Below the pieces are notes generated by a model that was not told where the DNA came from, did not search any database, and worked only from the letters and a program-made list of their open reading frames with translations. Made by a program: the position numbers and the translations under genes. A stretch of 36,288 nucleotides of DNA from Heyndrickxia acidiproducens DSM 23148 (GTDB lineage: Bacteria; Bacillota; Bacilli; Bacillales; Bacillaceae_C): contig NZ_KB894014.1 of NCBI RefSeq assembly GCF_000374345.1, positions 1 through 36,288 on the forward strand. Reading direction: 5' to 3'. Positions within the stretch are counted from its first letter, which is position 1, and each line of letters opens with the position of its first letter. Below, one piece after another: positions 7,350 to 14,262 of the stretch.

Positions 7350-7865
7350 GTGTGCAGTGATTATTATATGAAAAAAATGATTCATTCGATTAAAAAATTA
7401 CTAAACGACGATGGTGAAGTACTGAGACTGGCACCCAAGGGGGAGATTATTTCCAGCAAGATACAATTTAATGATCCACTTGACATAGCAGAATTTAAGA
7501 ATTATAACTCTTTAATATTGCCGAAAGATTATATTGAATTTTTAAAGGTGAGTGATGGGGCTAAGCTCTATCTGGATAATTATCATGGCAGCCAGCCTTT
7601 ACTTACCTTATATTCATTAAAGGAGATACTAAAAGAAAAGGCCTTTTACGAGAATTCCCTTCATGAAGAAAATAGGTATCCAATAGGTACTTTGCTAGAC
7701 CGTTCGGATCTATTAGTAGATCAGGCGGAATTAAATAAAGGAAATCCATACCTGCTATTAGCTGACGGAACGAAAGCGTTTGACTATGGATTTCAAGAAT
7801 GGTTAGACAAATTTTTTATCGCACAAGGAAATGAATTTTGGTTATTAGATAACCCATATTTATAA
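7350..7865 (+). CDS. SMI1/KNR4 (SUKH) family immunity protein
   Basis: 171 aa from GTG 7350, nine bases after AGGAG; ATG 7368 is an alternative start with poor spacing. 'NSLILPKDYIEFLKVSDGAKLYL' is the SUKH core (Leu-Pro, Tyr, hydrophobic, Ser-Asp-Gly). It is followed by 'LYSLKEIL', 'YPIGTLLDRSDLLVD', 'YLLLADGTKAFDYGFQEWLDKFF' and a final 'EFWLLDNPYL'. SUKH proteins are immunity partners of polymorphic nuclease toxins; the neighbour's HNH domain is the expected target. Intact, whereas the toxin lacks its delivery part. Confidence 0.85.
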   Translation: MCSDYYMKKMIHSIKKLLNDDGEVLRLAPKGEIISSKIQFNDPLDIAEFKNYNSLILPKDYIEFLKVSDGAKLYLDNYHGSQPLLTLYSLKEILKEKAFYENSLHEENRYPIGTLLDRSDLLVDQAELNKGNPYLLLADGTKAFDYGFQEWLDKFFIAQGNEFWLLDNPYL

Positions 7866-7904
7866 ACATAGGTTACGGAAGAAAAATGGGGGATTAAAAT
7901 GAAA

Positions 7905-7969
7905 AGGTGCCCCGAGCCCCTGGGATAATTGAGTTTGCGAAGGACCATTAACCAGAAAGAAGGGCACCT
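7905..7969. mobile_element. 65-bp element bounded by 8-bp inverted repeats (AGGTGCCC/GGGCACCT)
   Basis: AGGTGCCC at 7905-7912 and GGGCACCT at 7962-7969 are perfect inverted repeats. Homology of the SdpI-like fragment stops at the inner side, about position 7970. Most likely the end of a deleted insertion sequence or a very short MITE-like element. No target duplication is obvious. Confidence 0.45.
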
Positions 7970-8231
7970 GGATCCGGTTATAATTTTTCAATGAATAAAT
8001 AAAGCTCCTCCGCTTTGGGTCGATGAACGGAATAATGACGTACAAAGTCGTTGAAAGCAACAACAAGCTGATAAGCATCAACATGACCCGGCTTTTTGGC
8101 GCAAAATGGTCGATATTGCCGTTGATATTCCAATGCATTGGCAATGTTGACGGCAGTTTTGGATAAAGCAGTGCCCAAACCAGCAGCATAAATATCGTTA
8201 AAAGCGTCTGCCAAACCAATTGTTTTTTCAC
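7970..8231 (-). pseudogene. DUF1648/SdpI-like membrane protein, N-terminal fragment
   Basis: Begins at GTG (8229-8231) behind GGGGAGG. The first about 87 residues are clear DUF1648: a span 'LLTIFMLLVWALLYPKLP', the motif 'LPMHWNINGNIDHFAPK', then a second span 'VMLMLISLLLLSTTLYVIIPF' and 'DPKRRSFIYSLKNYNRI'. After that the frame runs into the 65-bp inverted-repeat element and continues as unrelated residues to about 7860. The C-terminal SdpI domain is gone. It overlaps by two bases the stop of an ArsR remnant, so this was a second repressor-immunity operon, opposite in strand to the intact one. Confidence 0.7.
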
Positions 8232-8425
8232 TGTGGCCCCTCCCCGCAATTTTTTAAGTTCAATATCCAATTGACAACTTCCTCAAAAACAGTCGTATTT
8301 AATGAATAGTAAACGTATTTCCCCTTTTTCATGGCAGTAACCAGATCAGCATACTTTAAAATCGCCAGTTGCTGCGAAATATTTCCCTTGGGCGAGGCTT
8401 GCTCCCCAATCGCAGTTTTTCCAAA
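8228..8425 (-). pseudogene. ArsR/SdpR-like repressor, C-terminal remnant
   Basis: About 60 codons in frame. 'GNISQQLAILKYADLVTAMKK' is the recognition helix and start of the wing, followed by 'GKYVYYSLNTTVFEEVVNWIL', closely parallel to the end of the intact repressor at 5872-6132. The first helices are missing and the upstream frame is soon closed. TGA (8228-8230) overlaps the GTG of the SdpI-like fragment. Confidence 0.65.
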
Positions 8426-8461
8426 AATACTCGGTATTACAGGGAAAATTTTTGATTAGAA

Positions 8462-8470
8462 TGATATAAT
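8462..8470 (+). promoter_or_regulatory. Extended -10 promoter of the ASCH gene
   Basis: TG at 8462-8463 one base before TATAAT (8465-8470). No good -35, as often seen with extended -10 promoters. The start codon lies 46 bp downstream. Confidence 0.55.
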
Positions 8471-8516
8471 TTATTGCAGGTAGTTAACCTATTATTTTAT
8501 TAGGGAGAGAGAGTCT

Positions 8517-8972
8517 ATGAATGAAGCATCACAAATATATTGGGATGAATTCTGGAAGTCCCAAAGTCACGAAAAACCAAAATCAGTAAGTGCGTGGCAA
8601 TTCGGAGCTAATCCGGACCATTTGGCTCAGTTAGTAATAGAGGGTGTGAAATCAGCCACTTGCTCAGCACTGATTTTTTATGAAATTGAAAACGAGCCGC
8701 TGCCTTCCGTTGAAGATTACAGCATTATCTTAAATAGTAAAGATGAACCTTTAGCGATTATTAAAACAGTAGATGTTAAAATAATGCCAATGTATAAGGT
8801 TCCAGAAGAATTTGCAATTGCAGAAGGTGAAGGAGATAGAACTTATCAATATTGGAAAGAAGTACACGAAAAATTCTTTACTAAAGAGTTAAGTGATTTA
8901 GGGCTTGAATACTCAGAAGATATCATGCTGGTATGTGAGCGTTTCAAATTAGTAGATGTAAAAAATAAGTGA
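8517..8972 (+). CDS. ASCH domain-containing protein
   Basis: 151 aa from ATG 8517 behind AGGGAGAGAG. The N-terminal helix is followed by the domain: 'FGANPDHLAQLVIEGVKSATCSAL' (Gly-x-K-x-(A/T)-T), 'PSVEDYSIILNSKDEPLAIIKTVDV' with the substrate-lining strand, and 'EGEGDRTYQYWKEVHEKFF', the typical 'GxGDxxxxxWxxxHxxFF' ending. ASCH proteins bind RNA or modified nucleosides; E. coli YqfB hydrolyses N4-acetylcytidine. Which activity applies here is not visible. Followed by an intrinsic-terminator-like hairpin. Confidence 0.88.
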   Translation: MNEASQIYWDEFWKSQSHEKPKSVSAWQFGANPDHLAQLVIEGVKSATCSALIFYEIENEPLPSVEDYSIILNSKDEPLAIIKTVDVKIMPMYKVPEEFAIAEGEGDRTYQYWKEVHEKFFTKELSDLGLEYSEDIMLVCERFKLVDVKNK

Positions 8973-8975
8973 AAA

Positions 8976-9000
8976 AACGCTTGGTATTTTTCCAAGCGTT
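8976..9000 (+). terminator. Hairpin after the ASCH gene
   Basis: AACGCTTGG (8976-8984) pairs perfectly with CCAAGCGTT (8992-9000) around a T-rich loop. It starts four bases after the stop codon. The U-run is weak. Confidence 0.65.
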
Positions 9001-9008
9001 AATTATGT

Positions 9009-9040
9009 AAAGGATTTGACATTTTGACATCAAATCCTTT
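9009..9040. terminator. Second stem-loop, 11-bp perfect stem
   Basis: AAAGGATTTGA (9009-9019) and TCAAATCCTTT (9030-9040) with a 10-base loop. It could back up the ASCH terminator or end transcription of the minus-strand remnant beyond it. Confidence 0.5.
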
Positions 9041-9049
9041 GTCATTTAG

Positions 9050-9173
9050 TTAGTATCCATTTATAATTTTCTGCCTTACAGTCTTTGCATCGCTTCTGTC
9101 TGTGACGTAACTAGCTTGCTCATCTTTAGCATCTGAGATTGCCTTCAGACAATTTGTTCCGTAATCTACTTCT
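9050..9173 (-). pseudogene. C-terminal fragment of an unidentified protein
   Basis: A minus-strand frame without a start reads 'KEVDYGTNCLKAISDAKDE' and then 'ASYVTDRSDAKTVRQKIINGY' to a TAA at 9050. Composition is protein-like and hydrophilic. It overlaps the stop of the upstream gene in another frame, so it is probably a remnant left by a rearrangement. Not recognised. Confidence 0.25.
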
Positions 9174-9468
9174 TTTGCAGGTGTTGGATTTCTTCTGTCA
9201 CTGCGAATGCCAGGTCTTCATTTCCAAACAGGGATAACACATTCAAAACCGTTTCATCACTGATTTCACCGGCTTCTTCTTTCGGGACCGTTAACGCCAC
9301 AGCCGCTTTTAATATCGGATTTTTCCCTTGCCCGGGATAAGCGCGCGCGTATATTTCTTCCGGATCAAGCCCATGATTCACACACCACTGGGCAAAAACA
9401 AGAGCCATCATATTTTCATCTTTTTTGTATTGTTGAACGATTTTTTCTTCCATTTCTTTTTTATCCAT
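9166..9468 (-). CDS. Conserved hypothetical cytosolic protein (100 aa)
   Basis: Start ATG 9466-9468, five bases after AGGTGA; a GTG nine bases upstream overlaps that site. The sequence is helical and acidic: 'EEKIVQQYKKDENMMALVFAQWCVNH', 'YPGQGKNPILKAAV', 'ISDETVLNVLSLFGNEDLAFAVTEEIQ'. It resembles small unnamed proteins of bacilli (YxiS-like in my recollection, not certain). No membrane span or cofactor motif. Separated from the acyl-CoA synthetase by about 120 bp, with none of its own context clues. Confidence 0.6.
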   Translation of the reverse strand: MDKKEMEEKIVQQYKKDENMMALVFAQWCVNHGLDPEEIYARAYPGQGKNPILKAAVALTVPKEEAGEISDETVLNVLSLFGNEDLAFAVTEEIQHLQKK

Positions 9469-9589
9469 AAAAATCACCTTTTACTTTCATGATAGCGTAA
9501 CTTTTTTCTGAAAGCATGCCTTTTGCCGATTTTGTAAAAATAGTATCCCGGCAGCTAGTTTGATAGGAAATAACCGGGTGGAAAGCCTC

Positions 9590-11218
9590 TTATTCCTGCT
9601 TTTGTGCAGCCAATGCTTCGGCAGCTTTTTCACGCAAAGCAGCTTTTAAAAATTTCCCGACAGATGTTTTCGGGATTTCATTGACAAACAAGACATCGTC
9701 AGGCAGCCACCACTTTGCAAACTGCGGGCGTAAAAATTCAATCAGTTCTTCTTTTGAAACGGTTTTTCCTTCTTTCAGCACAACGCAAGCGACCGGACGT
9801 TCTTGCCATTTCGGATGGGGGGCCGCCACAACCGCCGCTTCGAAAATGCCTTCATGGGCCATTAATGCATTTTCAAGATCGACGGAAGAAATCCATTCAC
9901 CACCGCTTTTAATCAAATCTTTGGTACGGTCGACAATGCGGATATAGCCCTCTCCATCCATGGTCACCACATCACCGGTGTACAGCCAGCCGTCACGGAA
10001 AGCTTCTTTTGACCGTTCATCCTTGTAGTACTCATCCGCAATCCAGGGGCCCCTTATTAACAGTTCTCCCATTTCCTTTCCATCCGGTTTCACTTCGCCT
10101 TGATCATTGATCGCTTTTACTTCAATGCCCGGAACGACTAAGCCTTGTGTGGCCCGGATTTCCAACTGTTCTTCATATGGAAGGCTGCGGTGTTCACTTT
10201 TGAGCTTGGCGAGTGTAACCAAAGGTGTTGTTTCGGTCATTCCGTAAGCATGGATAAATGGTATATTGTATGTTGTTTCAAAAGCGCGGATAATTCCTTT
10301 TGGCGCAGAGGAACCCCCGCAAAGGATGGCGCGTAAACTGTCCATCTGGTAGTTTCCTTTTTCCAGTTCATTTAACAGCCCGATCCAGATCGTGGGAACG
10401 CCAGCGCTTAAAGTCACTTGATGGTTTTCAATGAGCCCGGCAATTATCTTTGGCGTCGGGCCGGGGCCCGGCAGCACTTGCGTTGCCCCAAACCAAGTTG
10501 CTGAAAACGGCAGGCCCCAGGCATTCACATGAAACATTGGAACAACCGGCATCACAGTGTCCGCTTCGCAAATGCCGGCTGTATCCGCCAGCCCTTGCGT
10601 AAAGCTGTGCAGTACAATGCCCCGGTGGGAATATACAACTCCCTTTGGTTTGCCTGTTGTTGCGGAAGTGTAACACATACCCGCGGGATCATATTCATCA
10701 ATATCCGCTTCAAACTGAAAAGAAGCATCACCCTCTTCTACCAGCTTCTCATAGGAATAGAGCGGAAACAAGCCGGAGTCCGGGTTTTCCATGTGATTCT
10801 TTTGATCCGACATGACAATAAATGACTCAACTGTTTTTAATTCATCCTTGACCGCTTCTATAAGCGGAAGCAAGTCTTCGTCAATCAGTAAAATTTTATC
10901 CTCAGAATGGTTAATGATATAAATGATATGTTCCGGAGCAAGGCGAATATTGATGGTGTGAAGAACGGCCCCGATCGACGGGATCGCAAAATACGCTTCT
11001 AAATGGCGGTGGTGGTTCCAGGCAAACGTGCCCACCCGGTCACCTTTTTGAACGCCCAGTTTAGTAAGCGCACTGGCAAGCGACCTTGTACGCTCCCCCA
11101 ATTGTTTGTAGGAAAAACGATGAATTCCTGAAGCCGTACGTGAAATAATTTCCTTTGTTGGATAGTATTTTTCGGCCCGTTCAATCATTTGCACAATTGT
11201 TAGCGGTGTTTCCATCAT
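9590..11218 (-). CDS. Long/medium-chain fatty acid--CoA ligase (AMP-forming)
   Basis: 542 aa, start at the double ATG (11218/11215) behind GGGGG. It activates fatty acids to acyl-CoA through an acyl-adenylate. ANL-superfamily motifs in order: A3 'YTSATTGKPKGVVYSHRG' (about 182-199; alanine in place of the usual glycine is common in this subfamily), 'YGMTETTP' (about 323), 'GELLIRGPWIADEYYKDE' and 'DGWLYTGDVVTMDGEGYIRIVDRTKDLIKSGGEWIS', and the C-terminal lysine motif 'IPKTSVGKFLK'. Complete. Chain length cannot be read from sequence. Monocistronic, unlinked to beta-oxidation genes here. Confidence 0.9.
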   Translation of the reverse strand: MMETPLTIVQMIERAEKYYPTKEIISRTASGIHRFSYKQLGERTRSLASALTKLGVQKGDRVGTFAWNHHRHLEAYFAIPSIGAVLHTINIRLAPEHIIYIINHSEDKILLIDEDLLPLIEAVKDELKTVESFIVMSDQKNHMENPDSGLFPLYSYEKLVEEGDASFQFEADIDEYDPAGMCYTSATTGKPKGVVYSHRGIVLHSFTQGLADTAGICEADTVMPVVPMFHVNAWGLPFSATWFGATQVLPGPGPTPKIIAGLIENHQVTLSAGVPTIWIGLLNELEKGNYQMDSLRAILCGGSSAPKGIIRAFETTYNIPFIHAYGMTETTPLVTLAKLKSEHRSLPYEEQLEIRATQGLVVPGIEVKAINDQGEVKPDGKEMGELLIRGPWIADEYYKDERSKEAFRDGWLYTGDVVTMDGEGYIRIVDRTKDLIKSGGEWISSVDLENALMAHEGIFEAAVVAAPHPKWQERPVACVVLKEGKTVSKEELIEFLRPQFAKWWLPDDVLFVNEIPKTSVGKFLKAALREKAAEALAAQKQE

Positions 11219-11279
11219 TGCACATTCCCCCTGGGTTTGGTTTTATCATAATTCAAAAAGAAAAGAATGAGTTTTCAAG

Positions 11280-11690
11280 CTTTCGCGAATCTCTGATATT
11301 TTAACACTTTGCCTGCTGTCCCCCGCAAACGGTAACGCCTTGAAATCTTGTATTCTTTCATATAACCAAAACCGATGAAGCTGCAGGCACTCAGCTGCAT
11401 ATTTTCTTTGCCAAATCGGTAATCCGCCATTTGGCCATTGGCACCTCTGTTACAGCCTTGTTCACATAGATTTTTTGGGCTTGGCCAGCCCCGGCACAAT
11501 TCGCCAAATGTTAGCGCTTTCTATTTTTTTCAGAGCTAACCGGATACTTTCTTTATCGGCTGCATTGGTTTTGATAAATTCAACTTACCCCCCCAGCACT
11601 TCCGCATGCTTGGCGCTTTTTTTGTTATTTTCGCGTGCAGGTACATTGTCAGCATCACTCTTATCTAATGTCTTCTGCTGAGTAAAATTC
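11280..11690 (-). pseudogene. Decayed coding remnant, unidentified
   Basis: Reading the minus strand from about 11690, one frame gives 'QQKTLDKSDADNVPAREN' and 'KKSAKHAEVLGG', an in-frame TAA after a G7 run, then 'VEFIKTNAADKESIRLALKK' and 'IESANIWRIVPGLAKPKKSM'. Other frames continue with 'VNKAVTEVPMAKWRITDLAK'. The pieces look like one gene broken by a stop and frameshifts. No family recognised. Confidence 0.3.
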
Positions 11691-11743
11691 TAAAGCTTCA
11701 AAATTTAACTGTCAAGTAAATTTTCTAAACATTTTGCAATAAA

Positions 11744-11766
11744 AAAATGCCGCACAAAGGCGGCTT
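11744..11766 (-). terminator. Intrinsic terminator of sspH
   Basis: On the minus strand GCCGC (plus positions 11760-11764) pairs with GCGGC (11749-11753), followed by ATTTTTTT. It begins a few bases after the sspH stop. Confidence 0.75.
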
Positions 11767-11769
11767 TTT

Positions 11770-11949
11770 CTAGTGCTCAATTAGATTTGAAACTTGTACA
11801 CTTTGTTTTTGATCCGGATTGTCAAGCGGGTGAACCGTAGCCTTTCCATTTTTCCTGTCAACATGCTCAATATATATCCCTTCTCCATTGAGCGTCACAT
11901 TCACCATCTCTGAAGAATCCATAATGTCCTGTACGCGTTGTGCGTCCAT
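11770..11949 (-). CDS. sspH: H-type small acid-soluble spore protein
   Basis: 59 aa from ATG 11947-11949, seven bases from AAAGGAGGG; the adjacent ATG one codon upstream is less well spaced. 'MDAQRVQDIMDSSEMVNVTL' followed by 'GEGIYIEHVDRKNGKATVHPL' and 'VQVSNLIEH' matches the SspH family in length and order. It is made in the forespore under SigG and packed in the spore core. Monocistronic with its own terminator. Firm evidence for an endospore former. Confidence 0.92.
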   Translation of the reverse strand: MDAQRVQDIMDSSEMVNVTLNGEGIYIEHVDRKNGKATVHPLDNPDQKQSVQVSNLIEH

Positions 11950-12038
11950 CATTTTCCCTCCTTTGTCATTACAGTTAAAGTATGGATTGCCAGGCATACG
12001 ATTATACAATGTATTGACCGCAATCCGAACGAAACTAT

Positions 12039-12307
12039 TCACAATCCCTTTTTTGAGGGGATGAAGGTTAAAAATAGCGTGCGCTCTGAAAGCGGATAAT
12101 CGTTAAGATTGATACTTCTTTTCTCGGCAGCAATACACAATAACCCGGAAAAACTGAGTTCACCAATAACTGCATCACCGCTTTTCATTTCAGCCGGGAT
12201 CATCAAGATTTGTTCCTTTTTTGCAGATTGAACTCTATTTTTTCTTCAATAGATTCAACAGTCCCCAATATAAACAAAATGGCCTTATTAATAGATTCAG
12301 ATGGCAA
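12039..12307 (-). pseudogene. Small unknown protein gene, frameshifted at an A6 tract
   Basis: Start TTG (12305-12307) has AGGA eight bases upstream. Frame one reads 'MPSESINKAILFILGTVESI' and 'EEKIEFNLQK'. After six adenines (coding strand, near 12215) the next frame continues 'EQILMIPAEMKSGDAVIGEL' and 'SFSGLLCIAAEKRSINLNDY', ending at 12039. One extra base in the A-run would give a continuous protein of about 89 aa. No family recognised. It is divergent from the toxin promoter at 12325-12330, with only about 20 bp between. Confidence 0.45.
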
Positions 12308-12323
12308 ACATACGTTCCTCATG

Positions 12324-12330
12324 ATATAAT
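12324..12330 (+). promoter_or_regulatory. Extended -10 promoter of the type I toxin mRNA
   Basis: TGATATAAT (12322-12330) with a weak TGGCAA -35 at 12302-12307, 17 bp upstream. Predicted transcription start about 12337, leaving a 60-nt leader before the toxin GTG. In the leader, CGCACCC near 12367-12373 can pair with GGGGGTGGCG and cover the Shine-Dalgarno, as in known type I toxins. Confidence 0.6.
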
Positions 12331-12397
12331 AGGATCAAGCGTTATATGAAGCATATGAGCGGACAGCGCACCCTTACAGATAGGGGGTGGCGTTTAC

Positions 12398-12475
12398 GTG
12401 ACAGTATTTGAAACAATCAGCCTCATGATCAGTTTTGCCGGGCTAACTCTCATGCTGTTTGATAGAAAAAAATAG
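12398..12475 (+). CDS. Type I toxin peptide, Hol-Tox/TxpA-BsrG-like (25 aa)
   Basis: A GTG start at 12398, seven bases after GGGGGTGG, encodes a 25-residue peptide: 'TVFETISLMISFAGLTLML' followed by a basic tail FDRKK. The motif T-[VI]-[YF]-E-[ST]-[LI]-x-x-M-I-x-F opens the putative holin-like toxins and TxpA/BsrG peptides, small membrane-depolarising toxins silenced by antisense RNA. A convergent RNA promoter and a bidirectional hairpin follow at once, completing a type I layout. It is shorter than most relatives (30-40 aa), so membrane activity needs testing. A decayed paralogue lies at 19,568. Confidence 0.75.
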   Translation: MTVFETISLMISFAGLTLMLFDRKK

Positions 12476-12619
12476 TCCGCTTCATATGCCATGGCAGTGG
12501 CTTAAACTGAAGCGGATTTTAAATGACGTGCTTTCATTTCAGCGCTGCTCCGCTCGATGCGGATATCGCCTTTGCCGCCGGTATTAAACCCATCGGCGGT
12601 ATTATTCTGTGTTCCCTTT
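12466..12619 (-). ncRNA. Antisense antitoxin RNA of the type I locus (predicted)
   Basis: A strong minus-strand promoter (-35 12650-12655, -10 12626-12631) would start RNA near 12619. It would end in the hairpin 12476-12516 followed, on this strand, by TATTTTTTTC, a canonical U-run that overlaps the toxin stop codon. Predicted length is about 150 nt. The 3' part is complementary to the end of the toxin mRNA, as for RatA and SR4. No expression evidence; layout only. Confidence 0.6.
12476..12516. terminator. Bidirectional hairpin between toxin and antitoxin RNA
   Basis: TCCGCTTCA (12476-12484) and TGAAGCGGA (12508-12516) form a 9-bp stem. TTTT follows on the plus strand and a T7 run on the minus strand. 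The same stem is kept in the second locus at 19583-19623, with changes only in the loop. Confidence 0.75.
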
Positions 12620-12625
12620 AGCAAC

Positions 12626-12655
12626 ATTATACCCGGATTCAAGAAAAAATTGCAA
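12626..12655 (-). promoter_or_regulatory. Promoter of the antisense RNA
   Basis: Minus strand TTGCAA (12650-12655), 18-bp spacer, TATAAT (12626-12631). Close to SigA consensus. Confidence 0.6.
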
Positions 12656-12704
12656 TAAATGATGCCCGGCATATCAGGGGATTCTATGACTTTATGCCCA
12701 CTTC

Positions 12705-13445
12705 CTATGCTTTCTTTTCCGAGAATTTTTCCATTGCTTCCGCCATAAATGCCGCAAGTCCATCCCCAAATTTGTCGATGTTTTTCGTAAACCGTTTATC
12801 ATCAATGTAGAGCCGGCCCAGTTCTTTAAAAACTTCCGGAGAATAAGGTCCAAAATGTTTGTTTAAATACCGATACCATTTGGAGATGGCGGCCTGTGCC
12901 TCCGCAGAATCCGGCGGAAGTTTCCGAAGACCCGCAAGTTCGCGGTAAATGCGATTCATTTCTTCTGCTAAAGCGGTTTTTTCATCACCGGAAAGTTTCT
13001 GTAAATGTTCATTTGCTTCGTCAACTGCTTTTTCTCCCCAGCGTTCCCGCGCTTCCTGTTCATACGGGTTGGCATCAAATTTAAAGCCTTCAAATTTTTC
13101 CTCATTGGACATGATTATTTCCCCTTTCCCAAAACGGATGGTTTTTTCGATCATGGAAATCATTTTATCCAGCCTGTTCCGCTTTTCAACCAGTAATTTG
13201 TGCTGCAATTGCAACGCTTCCTGCCGGTCAAATGCGGGATCCTCGATAATTTCCTTGATTTTTCGCAAAGGAAAACCCAATTCTTTAAAAAACAAAATCT
13301 GCTGCAAGGTTTCCAAATTCTCATCGGAATAATCCCGATAACCTGCTTTCGAAACTTCAGCCGGTATGAGCAAGCCAATCTCATCATAATGCCGTAAAGT
13401 CCGGACGCTGACGCCGGAAAGTTCTGCTGCTTCTTTGATTCTCAT
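12705..13445 (-). CDS. MerR-family regulator with TipAS effector domain (Mta-like)
   Basis: 246 aa, start ATG 13443-13445 behind AGGAGG. Residues 1-70 are the MerR winged helix ('MRIKEAAELSGVSVRTLRHYDEIGLL', 'YRDYSDENLETLQQILFFKELGFPL'). A coiled dimer helix follows to about 110. Residues 120-240 are the TipA-S/antibiotic-binding domain ('YEQEARERWG', 'WYRYLNKHFGPYSPEVFKELGRLYIDD'). Mta of B. subtilis (257 aa) activates multidrug efflux genes by the same build. The target is unknown; no transporter is adjacent, though a broken MFS gene lies at 16.2 kb. Confidence 0.9.
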   Translation of the reverse strand: MRIKEAAELSGVSVRTLRHYDEIGLLIPAEVSKAGYRDYSDENLETLQQILFFKELGFPLRKIKEIIEDPAFDRQEALQLQHKLLVEKRNRLDKMISMIEKTIRFGKGEIIMSNEEKFEGFKFDANPYEQEARERWGEKAVDEANEHLQKLSGDEKTALAEEMNRIYRELAGLRKLPPDSAEAQAAISKWYRYLNKHFGPYSPEVFKELGRLYIDDKRFTKNIDKFGDGLAAFMAEAMEKFSEKKA

Positions 13446-13720
13446 GTCACGGCCTCCTTACACCTTCCACTTTAAAGGATAACGCAGCGTGAGAGTCAAG
13501 AAAAAATTACATGTTTTGTTGTATGATGATGGAATAAGTATTTGCAATGTAACCAATATTTCCCTTAACAAGCTGTCACTTGTCGTTCTATCGTCCTATG
13601 AGGAATTAAGGAAATCGCTATTGTAAAAAAACAAGCGGCTCCTGAGGCTTGGTTATTATGTTAAAATAATCTGTAATCGAGGTAAAAAAGATTTCCAATG
13701 ACAGCAGGGGAGTTGATTAT
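13446..13720. other. Intergenic region
   Basis: About 275 bp between the divergently oriented mta-like gene and the small membrane protein gene. It should hold both promoters; MerR operators (spaced inverted repeats) were not identified by eye. Confidence 0.35.
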
Positions 13721-14050
13721 TTGGAGGCCCTGTTCTTTAAAATATTTGTTTGGACATGCTTTGTCGGACTTGTGCTGTGTACATATTTATATGGAAAAAA
13801 CGAAGAAAAAATGGATGCCAAAGTCTTTCTGATCCGCAAAATCTGGTATTTGCTCTACATGTTCGGCGCATTGGTGTATTGGAGCCTCCATCCGGCAAGT
13901 ATCTTGGCTACCTCACTGCCTAATGGGAAGAAGGTAGACTACCTGTTTGCCGAAGCTGACGGCGTATTCGTCCGGGGGTTAAAAAAGAAACAGAATATGG
14001 AAGTCCACCATGCCATTCTTTATGAGGGGTGGGGAACCAATGGAAAATAA
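13721..14050 (+). CDS. Small hypothetical membrane protein
   Basis: 109 aa from TTG 13721, eight bases after GGGGAG. Two hydrophobic segments: 'IFVWTCFVGLVLCTYLYG' (about 8-25) and 'IWYLLYMFGALVYWSLHPAS' (about 41-60), with a basic loop between. The tail is soluble and basic. No family recognised. It ends 130 bp before the right end of the tnpB element, whose right flank lies between them. Confidence 0.55.
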   Translation: MEALFFKIFVWTCFVGLVLCTYLYGKNEEKMDAKVFLIRKIWYLLYMFGALVYWSLHPASILATSLPNGKKVDYLFAEADGVFVRGLKKKQNMEVHHAILYEGWGTNGK

Positions 14051-14172
14051 ACAGCAGAGGTGATCACGTGAAAAAGTTCCACAGCCAAACGAGTGTATTC
14101 TCCCCCCACCTTCCACTTCTCCAATAGAAAAGGATAGAAAAAAGCGGTCTGAAGAACTGATCTGCTTTATAA

Positions 14173-14262
14173 TTGAACTACCCACACTTATCGCTCTTAC
14201 GAGCTGCTTGAAGTGGGGGATTCCTAAGTATGGAAGCCTACCGGCTTCTAATTGATTAGGCT
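14173..14262 (-). ncRNA. Predicted omega-RNA (reRNA) scaffold at the tnpB 3' end
   Basis: Known TnpB guide RNAs cover the 3' end of tnpB and the element's right end, and the guide is the flanking DNA. Here the right end folds as CCCCCACTT...AAGTGTGGG with an inner AGCTC/GAGC stem and ends GTAGTTCA(A) at 14173. The guide would start TTATAAAGCAGATCAG (minus strand, from 14172 downwards). The 5' limit of the RNA is not known. Inferred from family knowledge. Confidence 0.5.

Larger units (their letters stand above)
11219..11769. other. Gene-poor stretch with decayed coding sequence
   Basis: No intact gene. The minus strand carries protein-like pieces in several frames (entered separately) and, at its low end, the acyl-CoA synthetase start region. 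The sspH terminator lies at the high end. Confidence 0.5.

Noticed and set aside
7978..8214. 78-codon minus-strand frame ending 'AEELYLFIEKL'
   Set aside because: It runs through the SdpI-like fragment in another frame; the DUF1648 motif in the chosen frame is decisive.
10529..10825. 98-codon plus-strand frame inside the acyl-CoA synthetase gene
   Set aside because: Shadow of a long, motif-complete gene.
12949..13332. 127-codon plus-strand frame opposite the MerR-TipAS gene
   Set aside because: Antisense shadow; no start signals and Ser/Phe-rich composition typical of reversed coding DNA.
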